Source: Sulfurovum lithotrophicum
Lineage (GTDB): Bacteria; Campylobacterota; Campylobacteria; Campylobacterales; Sulfurovaceae
NCBI RefSeq assembly: GCF_000987835.1
Contig: NZ_CP011308.1
Span: forward strand, 1,984,001-2,048,000
Length of the DNA: 64,000 nt
Direction: 5' to 3'
Shown here: in pieces, positions 25,108 to 33,004 of the stretch
Numbering within the stretch: the first letter of the stretch is position 1
Layout of the letters: each line of letters begins with the position of its first letter
Notes under the pieces: model-generated
Databases searched by the model: none
What the model was told of the DNA's origin: nothing
Seen by the model: the letters and a program-made list of their open reading frames with translations, nothing else
Position numbers and translations under genes: made by a program

Positions 25108-25604
25108 TTGAAGTTCCCAAAAGTCAATGGTGCTTTGAGATCCTCCATTTGCTTGACCAAGGCGATCACAGCCTGAAGATCATCGATCTTTTTTCCACTG
25201 ACACGTATCTCATCACCCTGAATGGAAGGCGTAACCTTCAACTTGGCATCCTTAATCGCCTTGACGATCTTCTTTGCCTCATCTTTTTCAATGCTGTCAA
25301 CGATACGGTAAACCACCTTCACATTTCCGCCGCTGATCCCTTCTGTTTTTACCTCATCAAGTGACTTGGTGGAAAGCCCACGCTTTATCATCTTGCTCAT
25401 CACGATATCTTTGAGTGCATCTATCTTACTGTCACTGGAACTGGAGAGATTCAGTACTTTCGCTTTTTCATTCAACTCTATCTCGGTCATTATTCCCTTG
25501 AAATCGAAACGTGTACTCACCTCTTTTTTTGCCTGCTCGATAGCATTTTTCATTTCCATCATGTCCAGCTTGGCAGATATATCGAAATAGTGCTCTTTTG
25601 CCAT
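25104..25604 (-). CDS. yajQ: YajQ family nucleotide-binding protein
   Basis: A 166-residue protein with the YajQ two-domain ferredoxin-like fold: HYFDISAKLDMMEMKNAIEQA at the N-terminus, STRFDFKG, the central SDSKIDALKDIVMSKMIKRG and the C-terminal SIQGDEIRVSGKKIDDLQAVIA. Members bind RNA/nucleotides, and some bind cyclic di-GMP. AAAAAGGAAAACTAAA precedes the ATG. Its last codon abuts a REP-like palindrome. Confidence 0.93.
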   Translation of the reverse strand: MAKEHYFDISAKLDMMEMKNAIEQAKKEVSTRFDFKGIMTEIELNEKAKVLNLSSSSDSKIDALKDIVMSKMIKRGLSTKSLDEVKTEGISGGNVKVVYRIVDSIEKDEAKKIVKAIKDAKLKVTPSIQGDEIRVSGKKIDDLQAVIALVKQMEDLKAPLTFGNFK

Positions 25605-25634
25605 TTTAGTTTTCCTTTTTGTATACTTTAATGA

Positions 25635-26645
25635 TCATACCAATTGATTCTTTAAATAAGAGATAAGTGACAATTCATTTACAAGTGTTATTTCATACAT
25701 ACTTGTTAATCCTTTAGCCTGTTCATCACTTAACCCAAATATACAAAGAATAAAATTTTCTTTTTTGATATCAAGTTTTTTTCTTAATGAAAAATATTTG
25801 TTTAAATCCTGTCTGAATTCACCTGTTTTACACTCTATACATACAGGATCATTATGATTATTAATGAAAAAAATATCTAATTCATTTTTGTCATTATTTG
25901 GAAAAATTATATTCACACTTCTTGCTATCGCCGGTGTTATATTTTTTTCTAAAAACAGATTTAGAATCTTTATCAAAACAAACCATTCCATCCACAGACC
26001 ATTAAAAAAACTTTTTATTTTAGGAATTTCCTGCAAGGTCATATAAATTACTTTTTCTTTTTTTTGAAAATGATATCGTGTAACAAAAGAATATGTATAT
26101 AGCATGTTACAAAATTTTACGATTGCCTGAATCTCTTTATCACTCTTTTTAGATAGTGCTAGTTTGACTGTATCATATTTTTTACTTTGTATATATTTTA
26201 TTTGACTAATGATTGGACCGATTGTATTAAAATCATCTCCAATACCAATAGCAATTTCATCAAAAAATCCTGTAGTATCCATCATCCCAGAATCAATTTC
26301 AGCTGTGATATTTTTATTCTTAAACCACTTAATTATAGGAGCATAATGCTCTTTTTGTGAAAAGAGATCTGTATTGTGAATATCTAAATTATCAATAGGT
26401 AAAGCATCATATACCTCAAGTATATCAACTTGATTCTGTAAACCATTTATATTTTGAAGTTCTTTTTTTAGTTCAGTTAACTGTTTACTTTGCAAGAGAT
26501 ATTTTTCTGTTAGCTTTTTGATATAGTTTACTGTATTTTGGACAATAGTCTGTTCTTGACATTTTGGACATTGTGCACGCCTACCTATATAGTCATTGGA
26601 TGTTTCCTGAATATGTCCACATCCACTGCATTTAAAAATTGCCAC
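25635..26645 (-). CDS. Zinc-ribbon protein with C-terminal PD-(D/E)xK (DUF1887/Card1-like) nuclease domain
   Basis: A 336-residue protein beginning with a zinc ribbon (CSGCG ... CPKCQ: C6, C9, C26, C29). A short coiled segment (about 40-75), an undefined middle region and a nuclease-like C-terminus follow. GLWMEWFVLIKIL near 216 and NELDIFFINN ... VCIECKTGEF give D257, E271 and K273, the pattern of DUF1887/Card1-type restriction-like nucleases. No CARF sensor domain is evident. The start is a GTG with AAAGG upstream. The gene is much more A/T-rich than yajQ and hom on either side, so it looks acquired. A defence function is plausible; substrate and trigger are unknown. Confidence 0.7.
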   Translation of the reverse strand: MAIFKCSGCGHIQETSNDYIGRRAQCPKCQEQTIVQNTVNYIKKLTEKYLLQSKQLTELKKELQNINGLQNQVDILEVYDALPIDNLDIHNTDLFSQKEHYAPIIKWFKNKNITAEIDSGMMDTTGFFDEIAIGIGDDFNTIGPIISQIKYIQSKKYDTVKLALSKKSDKEIQAIVKFCNMLYTYSFVTRYHFQKKEKVIYMTLQEIPKIKSFFNGLWMEWFVLIKILNLFLEKNITPAIARSVNIIFPNNDKNELDIFFINNHNDPVCIECKTGEFRQDLNKYFSLRKKLDIKKENFILCIFGLSDEQAKGLTSMYEITLVNELSLISYLKNQLV

Positions 26646-26692
26646 AACATAAACCTTTCTTTCACTTTAAAGCTACAGAGTACTATTTTATT

Positions 26693-27970
26693 TTACTTCT
26701 CAATCCTCATCATCGCAATCTCACCATGTACCACATCGAGTTTGCCAAGCGCTTTGATCGCATCCTGCATCTTGCTCTCCTGTGTCTTGTGCGTTGTGAA
26801 AAGAAGTTTTGCGATCTCTTCGTTGTGGGTCGGTTTCTGCAGCATGGACTCTATGGAGATACCGAATTCACCCAAGGTGGAGGTAATGGCAGCCAACACA
26901 CCGCTCTGGTCATCCACCTCCAGTCGGATGTAGTACTGTGTTACGATCTCATCTTTGCTCAAGAGTCTGAGGCCACTCTCCAACCCTTTTTTATATCCGA
27001 GCATAGGCCCCTGGTTCCCTCGCACGATGTCGACGATGTCGGCAATGACCGCGGAAGCGGTGGCATCGCCGCCGGCTCCCGGCCCGTAATACATCGTTTC
27101 ACCCACACGGTCACCGACAACGGTCACAGCATTCATCACACCGTCCACTTTGGCAATCATGCTCTCCTGTGGTATCATCGTTGCATGCACACGCAGCTCC
27201 ACACCGCTTTCACCGTTTTCATCTTGCACTTTTTTGGCAATGCCAAGCAGTTTAATCTCGTAACCGAATTCTTTGGCAAAGGCTACATCTGTCTGCGTGA
27301 TGTTCTCGATACCTTCTATGAGGATATCTTCCGGCTTGGCATCCAGGCCATACGCAATGGAAGCGAGGATCAGCAGTTTGTGCGAAGCGTCGAAGCCGCC
27401 TACGTCGAAGGTCGGGTCCGCTTCAGCATACCCCAGGTCCTGTGCCTCTTTGAGGATCTCGTCATACTGTGCGCCTTCGTTGATCATTTTGGTGAGCATA
27501 TAGTTACAGGTACCGTTCATGATCCCCTGAATAGATTCGATATGGTTGGCAGAAAGACCGGTTCTCAGAGCACCAATCACCGGGATACCCCCGGCAGTAC
27601 TCGCTTCGTACATCAAAGGGATGTCTCCTGCGATCTCCTGAAGCTCGTAACGATGGTAGGCAAGGAGGGCTTTGTTCGCCGTCACCACCGCTTTACCGTT
27701 TTCCAATGCTCTTTTAACCAGTGCATAGGGTTCTTCCACTCCCCCCATCAATTCCACAACGATATCGATCTCGGGATCATCCACCACATCCGAAGGATTG
27801 TCGCTCAATACGATATCGACTTCTCTCTTCTTGCTCAGGTCTCTAACCACACCTGACTTGACGACGATCTTTTTGCCGGCTCTTGCTTCGATAATGTCAC
27901 CGTTCTCTTCAAGTATCTTCGCAACACTTTCACCCACAGTGCCTACGCCCAAAATTCCTATTTTAACCAT
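26693..27970 (-). CDS. hom: Homoserine dehydrogenase
   Basis: A 425-residue NAD(P)-dependent enzyme reducing aspartate semialdehyde to homoserine for threonine and methionine synthesis. It has the Rossmann motif ILGVGTVGESVA near residue 5, the catalytic-domain signature AEADPTFDVGGFDASHKLLILA and a C-terminal ACT domain from about residue 345 (YYIRLEVDDQSGVLAAITSTLGEFGIS) for feedback control. It follows the aminotransferase gene by 13 bp on the same strand. Complete, typical length. Confidence 0.95.
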   Translation of the reverse strand: MVKIGILGVGTVGESVAKILEENGDIIEARAGKKIVVKSGVVRDLSKKREVDIVLSDNPSDVVDDPEIDIVVELMGGVEEPYALVKRALENGKAVVTANKALLAYHRYELQEIAGDIPLMYEASTAGGIPVIGALRTGLSANHIESIQGIMNGTCNYMLTKMINEGAQYDEILKEAQDLGYAEADPTFDVGGFDASHKLLILASIAYGLDAKPEDILIEGIENITQTDVAFAKEFGYEIKLLGIAKKVQDENGESGVELRVHATMIPQESMIAKVDGVMNAVTVVGDRVGETMYYGPGAGGDATASAVIADIVDIVRGNQGPMLGYKKGLESGLRLLSKDEIVTQYYIRLEVDDQSGVLAAITSTLGEFGISIESMLQKPTHNEEIAKLLFTTHKTQESKMQDAIKALGKLDVVHGEIAMMRIEK

Positions 27971-27983
27971 ATTTCAACTTCTT

Positions 27984-29219
27984 TTATTGAATTTTTTTCT
28001 TTTTATCCTCAAGTTCTTTCAGGAACTTCTTGATATTTTTTGCCGCCTGACGGATACGCTTTTCATTTTCGATCAATGCAATACGCACATATTCGTCACC
28101 GTACTTTCCAAATCCGATACCGGGACTCACAGCCACACCGGCATGGAGCAGCAACTGTTTGGAGAATTCAAGGGAACCCATATCCCGTGCCACTTCAGGG
28201 ATCTTTCCCCAGATGAACATAGAAGCATTCGGTTTTGCCAGTGGCCAGCCTGCATTGGTAAAGGCTTTGATCATCACGTCACGCCTTTTCTCATAAAGAG
28301 GGATGATCTGGTTCTCAGGTACATCATGATGTTCATTGAGTGCGACGGTCGCAGCGACTTGAATAGGCGTGAACATACCGTAATCCAGCCAGGACTTGAT
28401 CGCCTGCAGTGCACCGATAAGCTTCTTGTTCCCGACCACGAAACCAACCCGCCATCCCGCCATATTGTAGGATTTTGACATCGTATAGGCTTCCACAGCC
28501 ACATCTTTGGCACCCTCAACTTCCATAATGGAGGGTGTCTTGTACCCGTCAAAGGTGATATCGGCATAGGCGATATCGGAAATAATATAAAAACGTTTCT
28601 TTTTTGCCAGAGCGACCAGCTTTTCATAGAACTGCGGCGTTACCGTCGCCGTTGTCGGGTTGTGCGGGAAATTCACTACTAGGAACTTGGCCTGCGGCAC
28701 GGAGTTGTCCAATGCCTCTTCCAGATCGGAAAGGAAACGCTCCTCGTCCACTTCAAAGGTCTCTTCATCAAAGACCAGCTTCATCTTCTCAACATTCGCA
28801 CCTGCCAGTATGAATGCCTGCGAGTGGATAGGATAGGTAGGGTCAGGCACGATAGCCACATCTCCGGGATTGGAGATCGCCTGCACAAGGTGCACATATC
28901 CCTCTTTGCTTCCCATGGTCGCAACGATCTCTGTATCAGGATCAAGGTCTGCATTGTATTTTCTTTTATACCAGTCACTCATTGCCAAACGGAGTTTGTA
29001 GATTCCTTTACTGGCACTGTAGCCGTGTGTCTTGGAGCGGTTCGCCACTTCGCAGAGCTTGTCTATGATCGGCTGCGGTGTATCTGCATCAGGATTTCCC
29101 ATAGAAAAATCGATGATATCCTGCCCTTTGCGTCTGAGGTCCATTTTCAGATCATTGATCTCCGCAAAGAGGTATTTGGGCAATCTGTTTATCTTTTCAA
29201 ACTGTATTTCTTCAAACAT
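27984..29219 (-). CDS. PLP-dependent class I/II aminotransferase (LL-DAP/alanine type)
   Basis: A 411-residue fold-type I aminotransferase. Visible are DFSMGNPDADTPQPI near the N-terminus, GYSASKGIYKLR, the FPHNPTTATVT asparagine motif, DIAYADITFDGY, and the PLP-lysine motif TMSKSYNMAGWRVGF. The C-terminus FGKYGDEYVRIALIENEKRI carries the substrate-carboxylate Arg. It resembles the group annotated as LL-diaminopimelate, alanine or aspartate aminotransferases. The exact substrate cannot be set by eye. It is located in an amino-acid operon with hom, and its C-terminal tail is lysine-rich. Confidence 0.85.
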   Translation of the reverse strand: MFEEIQFEKINRLPKYLFAEINDLKMDLRRKGQDIIDFSMGNPDADTPQPIIDKLCEVANRSKTHGYSASKGIYKLRLAMSDWYKRKYNADLDPDTEIVATMGSKEGYVHLVQAISNPGDVAIVPDPTYPIHSQAFILAGANVEKMKLVFDEETFEVDEERFLSDLEEALDNSVPQAKFLVVNFPHNPTTATVTPQFYEKLVALAKKKRFYIISDIAYADITFDGYKTPSIMEVEGAKDVAVEAYTMSKSYNMAGWRVGFVVGNKKLIGALQAIKSWLDYGMFTPIQVAATVALNEHHDVPENQIIPLYEKRRDVMIKAFTNAGWPLAKPNASMFIWGKIPEVARDMGSLEFSKQLLLHAGVAVSPGIGFGKYGDEYVRIALIENEKRIRQAAKNIKKFLKELEDKKKKIQ

Positions 29220-29234
29220 GTTTTTCTCTCTTAC

Positions 29235-29753
29235 TTAATTTTCTGAACTGTCTATTTCATGATCGTTTTGTGCCGTACCTGTCTCATTCTTATCTGCGGC
29301 AAGTACATTTTGGATACTGAGTTCTTCAATATCCTCTACCTTGTTTTTGGAAATGCTCGTCTTCACACTCTTGGCTTCATTGAAAGGCAGTAGCTCTTTG
29401 AGTTGTGACCGGTCGTATTTCATAAAAAAGAACCATGACGCATATCCCAGCAGAAGAGGAACGATCAGCCAAAGCCATTTCGATCTTCCTCTCTTCTCTT
29501 CCATGATTGGCAGTCCCATCGTCACACTCTCTTCTGTACGATGCTGATCATAATAGTCCAGGGCATCTTCTCTGAGTTTGTTCAGATCAATGCCGTATTC
29601 TCTCTCCAGGATCGAGATGAATCCCAAAGTCTTGACTTTTTTAATAGTGCTAAAATCATTGTTCAACAGGTACTCCAGATTCTCTTCAGAGATCTTCGTT
29701 CTCTGGCTGATCGTTTTTATGCTGTTCTCTTCAAGCAAATCATTTAACTGCAT
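29235..29753 (-). CDS. RodZ-like protein: N-terminal helical domain, one membrane helix
   Basis: A 172-residue protein. The first 75 residues resemble a helix-turn-helix-type domain (LLEENSIKTISQRTKISEEN, FISILEREYGIDLNKLRE). A basic linker and one transmembrane segment (KWLWLIVPLLLGYASWFFFM, about 92-111) follow, then a polar low-complexity outer tail. This cytoplasmic-HTH plus single-helix layout recalls RodZ, but the family is not certain. It overlaps the end of rlmB by 14 bp and precedes the aminotransferase gene. No function assigned. Confidence 0.65.
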   Translation of the reverse strand: MQLNDLLEENSIKTISQRTKISEENLEYLLNNDFSTIKKVKTLGFISILEREYGIDLNKLREDALDYYDQHRTEESVTMGLPIMEEKRGRSKWLWLIVPLLLGYASWFFFMKYDRSQLKELLPFNEAKSVKTSISKNKVEDIEELSIQNVLAADKNETGTAQNDHEIDSSEN

Positions 29754-30426
29754 AACCCATCCTGTGTATTAAAATTGCTGCTGCCGCACTGACATTCAGC
29801 GAGTCGAATGCATGTTTCATCTCTATTGAAATGAGATGGTCTATCTTTCCCTGTGCCTTTTTGGAAAGCCCTTTGCCTTCACTGCCCAGTATTAATGCGC
29901 GTTTGCGCTCGAACTCCATTGACTGTACTGCTTCACCTTCCATAGCCGCACCGTAAAGCTTGAAGCCCACCTGATGAAGCTCATTGCAGACATCGAGGAT
30001 GTTCGGTATCAGCAGAAAAGGCATATCCAGCAGCGCTCCGGAGCTGGTCCGGGCTATCGCTTCAAAATTCAACTGTTTGACCCCCGTTGCTATCACGGCA
30101 TCTGCTCCCAGCGCATAAGCACTGCGCACAATGGCACCGATATTCCCTACATCAGTAAGTCCGTCAAGGATCACAATGAAATCCTCCCGTTTCACGTCTG
30201 AAAGGAAAGGCTGTTCAAGCTCGGAGATCTCCAGAAGCAAACCCTGATGATTTCCGCCTTTGCTCATGGATTGTGCCCATTTCTCTTCGAGGAACTTTAT
30301 CTTGTCGTGGAACTGGTGAAAAAGCTTTTGCGGCAAGATCCCTTTTTTAGCGACATAAACAGTGCTGACTGTATCGGGGTGCTTCTCCAGTGCATAGAGG
30401 CACACCTGCTTTCCATAAATAATCAT
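29740..30426 (-). CDS. rlmB: 23S rRNA (guanosine-2'-O)-methyltransferase RlmB-type (SpoU/TrmH)
   Basis: A 228-residue SPOUT methyltransferase. An N-terminal substrate-binding domain opens on MIIYGKQVCLYAL. The SpoU motifs are VILDGLTDVGNIGAIVRSAYALGADAVI, LILGSEGKGLSK and the C-terminal SIEMKHAFDSLNVSAAAAILIHR. It would methylate a ribose in 23S rRNA (G2251 in E. coli numbering) or a related site. The start at ATG 30426 matches the family N-terminus. An in-frame TTG 18 bases upstream is the alternative, as neither has a strong ribosome site. It is preceded by rsmI in the same operon. Confidence 0.9.
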   Translation of the reverse strand: MIIYGKQVCLYALEKHPDTVSTVYVAKKGILPQKLFHQFHDKIKFLEEKWAQSMSKGGNHQGLLLEISELEQPFLSDVKREDFIVILDGLTDVGNIGAIVRSAYALGADAVIATGVKQLNFEAIARTSSGALLDMPFLLIPNILDVCNELHQVGFKLYGAAMEGEAVQSMEFERKRALILGSEGKGLSKKAQGKIDHLISIEMKHAFDSLNVSAAAAILIHRMGYAVK

Positions 30427-30465
30427 AGGATAGATTTTATCCAATTTTTACTTGAGGGTGGTTTT

Positions 30466-31278
30466 CTAATGTTTAATTAAGGTTTCATACCACTCTTTAA
30501 CAGGTCTGTCACTGAGCTGTGCCAGCAGTTTTGCCTTGACCTTCGGTGGTAGATCAAGCGTGAGAACCTCATCGAAACTGAGAGACTTGTGCAGGCTTTT
30601 TTTTGCTTTGATGACCACGACCCATTCACCGCGTATCGTCATCTCTTGAAAGTCATCTCTGAGGGATTTGGCATTGCCTCTATAGTAATGCTGATACTTT
30701 TTACTGATCTCTTTTGCCAGAAAAAGTTCACGTTCTGCATCCATCTCCACGATCTCGTCAAGCAGTTTTGCCAAACGGTGTGGGGCTTCATAGAGTACGG
30801 TATTGTATCCGTTGTTCATCGCTTCACTCAATGCGGTATTCCGCTCTTTTCCCTTGTGTGGCAAAAAAGCGTAAAAGAGGAACTTTCCCTCTTCAAAACC
30901 CGAAGCTGCATAGGCAGTCGTAACCGCAGAGGCGCCGGGAAGTACATCATATGCTATCCCGTTCTGCTGGCAATAGGCTACCAGTATCTGCCCCGGATCA
31001 GAGATGACAGGCATACCTGCATCGGAGACATACACTACCTCTTTACTCTCCAAGATATCACCAAACTGTGCAAGTCTTTCTTCTCCGTTATGCTCATTGA
31101 AAGAGTGGAACTGGGCATCGGGATACACCATACCGAACCGCTCTTCAAGCAGTTTCAAAAGCCGTTTGGTCTGGCGTGTATCTTCACACAGGAAAAGTTC
31201 GGCTTTTTCAAAAAGCTTCATCGCGCGAAGTGTGATATCCTGTGGATTTCCGATAGGTGTTGGAATAAATGTGAGCAT
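30466..31278 (-). CDS. rsmI: 16S rRNA 2'-O-ribose C1402 methyltransferase
   Basis: A 270-residue tetrapyrrole-methylase-fold enzyme that methylates the ribose of C1402 in the ribosomal decoding centre. Family signatures visible are TPIGNPQDITLRAMKLFEKA, CEDTRQTKRLL, VYVSDAGMPVISDPG and DVLPGASAVTTAYAASG. The C-terminal extension (LTLDLPPKVKAKLLAQLSDRP) is normal for RsmI. It follows rpmE, with terminator-like hairpins between. Complete. Confidence 0.94.
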   Translation of the reverse strand: MLTFIPTPIGNPQDITLRAMKLFEKAELFLCEDTRQTKRLLKLLEERFGMVYPDAQFHSFNEHNGEERLAQFGDILESKEVVYVSDAGMPVISDPGQILVAYCQQNGIAYDVLPGASAVTTAYAASGFEEGKFLFYAFLPHKGKERNTALSEAMNNGYNTVLYEAPHRLAKLLDEIVEMDAERELFLAKEISKKYQHYYRGNAKSLRDDFQEMTIRGEWVVVIKAKKSLHKSLSFDEVLTLDLPPKVKAKLLAQLSDRPVKEWYETLIKH

Positions 31279-31332
31279 TGTATTACTTTAAAAGTTTGAA
31301 AGAAAGAGACGTTCTGTGAACGTGGGTTTTGT

Positions 31333-31351
31333 GCCCCGCAGATCGCGGAGC
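31333..31351 (-). terminator. Hairpin after rpmE
   Basis: GCCCCGC-AGATC-GCGGAGC (7-bp stem including one G-U pair on the transcript) lies 16 bases after the rpmE stop. A second small stem (ACGTTC-TGT-GAACGT) follows and then a U/C-rich run (CTCTTTCTTTC). Plausible terminator between rpmE and rsmI. Confidence 0.5.
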
Positions 31352-31366
31352 GGTACATAAGAAAAA

Positions 31367-31567
31367 TTAACCGAGGTTGTATTTTTTCTTAAATTTGTCA
31401 ACTCTACCTGCAGCATCAAGGATCTTCTCAGAACCTGTGAAGAACGGGTGACACTCGTTACAGATATCGATGCTCATTTCGGGCTTGTTTGATCTTACTT
31501 CAAACTTGTTCCCGCAAGCACAAGTTACTTTACATTCCATATATTCAGGGTGAATACCTTTTCTCAT
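31367..31567 (-). CDS. rpmE: Ribosomal protein L31
   Basis: A 66-residue large-subunit ribosomal protein of the zinc-binding type. Cysteines of two CxxC-like pairs are present (VTCACGN and DICNECHPF), followed by the hallmark [22 protein letters not shown]. The ATG at 31567 is preceded by AAAAGGTCTCAAA. It has a 252-bp leader/intergenic region upstream containing a dispersed stem-loop and a GC-rich structured stretch. Confidence 0.97.
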   Translation of the reverse strand: MRKGIHPEYMECKVTCACGNKFEVRSNKPEMSIDICNECHPFFTGSEKILDAAGRVDKFKKKYNLG

Positions 31568-31617
31568 TTTGAGACCTTTTCATAGTTTTTTTAAGTAAGG
31601 CGTAAAAAACAAAGCAA

Positions 31618-31664
31618 CTAGTTGCTTGAGCCTGCTGCTGAAGCAAACTCAGCGTTAGCGTAGC
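31618..31664 (-). repeat. Dispersed stem-loop repeat, copy 2
   Basis: On the minus strand it reads GCTACGCTAACGCTGAG followed by hairpin GAGTTTGC-TTCAGCA-GCAGGCTC (31628-31650). Compared with copy 1 (8775-8821) the loop is identical while the stem differs but still pairs through G-U and compensatory changes. It lies about 50 bases upstream of the rpmE start. Confidence 0.75.
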
Positions 31665-31699
31665 AAATGAGAGCTTTGCTCGATTGCGTCCTTTTAATG

Positions 31700-31797
31700 A
31701 CAGGCAACTAACCTGTTCTAACCGGATCCCGGTTCTTCCGCTGTATTCACAGGGGTCGCTGCAACGGTCTTTGCCGAGACAACTTTAGGGCAGAATT
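31700..31797 (-). other. GC-rich structured stretch between rsmE and rpmE
   Basis: Much richer in G and C than the surrounding intergenic DNA, with several small hairpins: ACAGG/CCTGT (31700-31716), AACCG/CGGTT (31720-31734) and CGG/CCG stems around 31765-31780. It has no ORF and matched none of tRNA, SRP RNA, TPP, cobalamin or FMN motifs that I know. It might be an rpmE leader element or a small RNA. Function not assigned. Confidence 0.3.
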
Positions 31798-31819
31798 ATA
31801 TCGAAAAAATTTTAAAGAA

Positions 31820-32488
31820 TCATAAAAGCAGTTTTGATGCCACCGCACAGACAGCACTTTCACTCTTCAAGATAAGCGGTGTATCGAACCCAACGATATT
31901 CTCCGGGGCAAAAAGTGCAACTTCACCCTCATGAAATCCGCCTTCACAGCCTATCACTATCGTCTCCACTTCACCCTCTGAAATAAAATTGTTTTCAGAG
32001 AAGTTCAGCATTTTGCTCTGAGGATACTCTTTAAGAAAACTTTCCAGGTCTTCAGCCAGCTCAAGTTGCATCATAACTGATCTTCCCGACTGCTGTGATG
32101 AATTCAGGAGTATCTTTTCCAGACGTTTGAAGTCAGGCTTGAAACTTTTTTGGGAACGTTTGCAGTAGATAAAAGTGATCTTCTCCACTCCCATTTCATT
32201 CAGTGATGGCAGTACTTTCTCAATATTTTTGGGGTCGATAACACACCATCCGATATGCAGTGGCTTTGATGCCTTGACTTCAAGTAGACTGCTCTCCTGC
32301 AACGCGAGGATCGCGGAGCGTTTGTCTATATGTGTGACCGTATAGCGGTAGAGCAGGCCATCTTTGAGGTTACGCAGGTAAAGGATATCATCAGCCTTGT
32401 GACGGCGTACTTTAAACAGGTAACGGTGTGCATCACCCTCCAGTATCAGCTGTGGTCTTCCGGCCTCTTCGTTATAAAGATACTGCAC
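31820..32488 (-). CDS. rsmE: 16S rRNA m3U1498 methyltransferase
   Basis: A 222-residue SPOUT-class methyltransferase of the RsmE family. The N-terminal PUA-like part is HRYLFKVRRHKADDILYLRNL. The C-terminal SAM-binding knot is CKRSQKSFKPDFKRLEKILL, SSQQSGRSVMMQLE and VIGCEGGFHEGEVALF, followed by LRSES-like ILKSESAVCAVASKLL. It starts at a GTG inside the preceding membrane-protein gene (17-bp overlap). It modifies the mature 30S subunit. Complete. Confidence 0.92.
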   Translation of the reverse strand: MQYLYNEEAGRPQLILEGDAHRYLFKVRRHKADDILYLRNLKDGLLYRYTVTHIDKRSAILALQESSLLEVKASKPLHIGWCVIDPKNIEKVLPSLNEMGVEKITFIYCKRSQKSFKPDFKRLEKILLNSSQQSGRSVMMQLELAEDLESFLKEYPQSKMLNFSENNFISEGEVETIVIGCEGGFHEGEVALFAPENIVGFDTPLILKSESAVCAVASKLLL

Positions 32489-32897
32489 CCTTGGCTTCCA
32501 TTATTTTAAGTACGACCATAGCAACGACAAGAAGGACCTGTACCGATGAAATTTTGATGAAAAGGCTCTTGAGCAACGCATGTTTCGCCGGGTCCTGAAC
32601 ATCTGTCACTTTGATCACTTTGTACTTTTTGATCTCGATGAACATCATCGCACCCCAGATGAGGATCATAAGAACGATACTCAAACTGAATCCATAATCA
32701 CCCATTACCATTGCCACCAGACCGGTAAATGCGATCATTGAAGCGAGCGCCTGGAAGATCATCGTATAGATGAAGCTGGCCTTCCTGAACTTCAAAGGAT
32801 CTTTTGCCGTCATTTTCGGAATAAAAAATCCTGCAAGCAAAAAAACCAGAAATATCTTGACCAGTATACTGTGCGAAATAATGACCTGTTCTACCAT
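32472..32897 (-). CDS. Four-helix integral membrane protein, unknown function
   Basis: A 141-residue protein with about four hydrophobic helices: ILVKIFLVFLLAGFFI, SFIYTMIFQALASMIAFTGLVAMV, LSIVLMILIWGAMMFIEI and VQVLLVVAMVVLKIM. A basic, charged loop lies between helices 3 and 4. The ATG at 32897 follows AACAGGAG. No enzymatic motif. It overlaps rsmE, so the two are co-translated. The family is common in related Campylobacterota by my recollection but has no assigned role. Confidence 0.7.
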   Translation of the reverse strand: MVEQVIISHSILVKIFLVFLLAGFFIPKMTAKDPLKFRKASFIYTMIFQALASMIAFTGLVAMVMGDYGFSLSIVLMILIWGAMMFIEIKKYKVIKVTDVQDPAKHALLKSLFIKISSVQVLLVVAMVVLKIMEAKGAVSL

Positions 32898-33004
32898 AAA
32901 AACTCCTGTTGGGGCCATGTCACCCGTAAATTAAAAGTGGATTATACCCTATTTTGATATAATCACTCCAAGTAGAAACAATCTTATCATATAAAGGTAA
33001 ACTA

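Noticed and set aside
26639-27856. A 405-codon open frame on the plus strand
   Set aside because: It lies wholly antisense to hom, whose motifs are unambiguous, and its translation is His/Phe/Val-rich, typical of a shadow frame.
31700-31797. tRNA, SRP RNA or a known riboswitch
   Set aside because: No T-loop GTTCRA-type consensus, no GGAA/AGCAGCC SRP core, and none of the TPP, cobalamin or FMN conserved words; left as unidentified structured DNA.
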